From Geopsychrobacter sp. (GTDB lineage: Bacteria > Desulfobacterota > Desulfuromonadia > Desulfuromonadales > Geopsychrobacteraceae), in contig JAKIUS010000099.1 of NCBI GenBank assembly GCA_021647445.1, positions 1-6,472 on the forward strand: DNA of 6,472 nt. The letters are read 5' to 3'. Made by a program: the position numbers and the translations under genes. Below are positions 6,247 to 6,472 of this stretch, one piece after another; position 1 is the stretch's first letter, and each line of letters begins with the position of its first letter. Below the pieces are notes generated by a model. That model searched no databases. It saw only the letters and a list, made by a program, of their open reading frames with translations, and was not told the origin of the DNA.

Positions 6247-6472
6247 GAAGTTTCTGGGAACGCTGCGTACATTTCTGCAATCGAACGGCGTGCCTGATGG
6301 TCAATTGGAGATTGCGGCACTCGGTCTTATTTACGCCGCGACGATTTTGGTAGCCTTGCTGATTATTCTGTTGCTGCTTAAAATTTCCAGAAGCAGTACG
6401 AAAAAAGATCTTGAGTCTCAAAGTCAGCTTCTCGAAGCAGAAGCAGAAGCAGAGCCAGAGCCAGAGCCATAG
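6227..6472 (+). CDS. Small single-pass membrane protein with acidic Glu-Ala/Glu-Pro tail; function unknown
   Basis: From the ATG at 6227 the protein is 81 residues, ending at TAG, the last codon of the window. A short basic/amphipathic N-terminus is followed by one long hydrophobic segment (about 29-53, IAALGLIYAATILVALLII and onward to KIS). After that comes a polar stretch and a tail of alternating Glu-Ala then Glu-Pro. The start is uncertain. ATG 6227 has a modest AAAGG (6218-6222). ATG 6233 is also possible. TTG 6191 is open in frame but lacks a ribosome binding site and sits in the hairpin loop. The strong GGAGG serves an ATG in another frame. The anchor-plus-acidic layout resembles the N-terminal region of membrane-anchored FtsY proteins, and ftsY often neighbours smc. 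No FtsY NG domain is seen, so I do not name it. Membrane location is well supported; role is unknown. Confidence 0.55.
   Translation: MSMVRFEKFLGTLRTFLQSNGVPDGQLEIAALGLIYAATILVALLIILLLLKISRSSTKKDLESQSQLLEAEAEAEPEPEP
6434..6469 (+). repeat. Tandem hexanucleotide repeats, GAAGCA x3 then GAGCCA x3
   Basis: Three exact copies of GAAGCA (6434-6451) are followed by three exact copies of GAGCCA (6452-6469), encoding EAEAEA then EPEPEP immediately before the TAG. Such perfect short repeats gain or lose units by replication slippage. Because the unit is 6 bp, changes would lengthen or shorten the tail by two residues without shifting frame. Confidence 0.9.

Overview
The window looks like chromosomal DNA of moderate GC content from a Gram-negative bacterium. 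The SMC head sequence and the divergent AsmA-like gene fit a delta-proteobacterium of the Desulfuromonadales/Geobacter type. That placement comes from remembered family resemblance, not from a search. No rRNA, tRNA, insertion sequence, CRISPR array or phage gene is visible.

Layout. Positions 1-1999 on the minus strand are one uninterrupted reading frame that runs off the left edge. It encodes an AsmA-like envelope protein with an N-terminal membrane anchor. Positions 2000-2233 are a divergent intergenic region with one plausible sigma70-type promoter facing each way and a small hairpin in the smc leader. Positions 2234-5776 on the plus strand encode a complete 1180-residue SMC chromosome-condensation ATPase with every diagnostic motif. 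After a 47-bp gap with a strong ribosome binding site comes a 119-residue Roadblock/LC7 (MglB-like) protein at 5824-6183. Last is a short, single-pass membrane protein with a Glu-Ala/Glu-Pro tail, whose TAG stop is the last codon of the window.

The three plus-strand genes are tightly spaced, with no visible terminator between them, and probably form one transcript. SMC organises and segregates the chromosome. Roadblock proteins usually partner small Ras-like GTPases, but none is encoded here. The last small protein resembles in layout the membrane-anchored acidic N-terminal region of some FtsY proteins. ftsY often lies beside smc, but no FtsY GTPase domain is visible.

The most interesting spot is the 6184-6246 junction. 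A short perfect hairpin hides the only good Shine-Dalgarno sequence. That Shine-Dalgarno is placed for an ATG in a different frame from the long reading frame, and removing one T at 6242-6244 would join the two frames. I see no clear undescribed defence or mobile system in this window.
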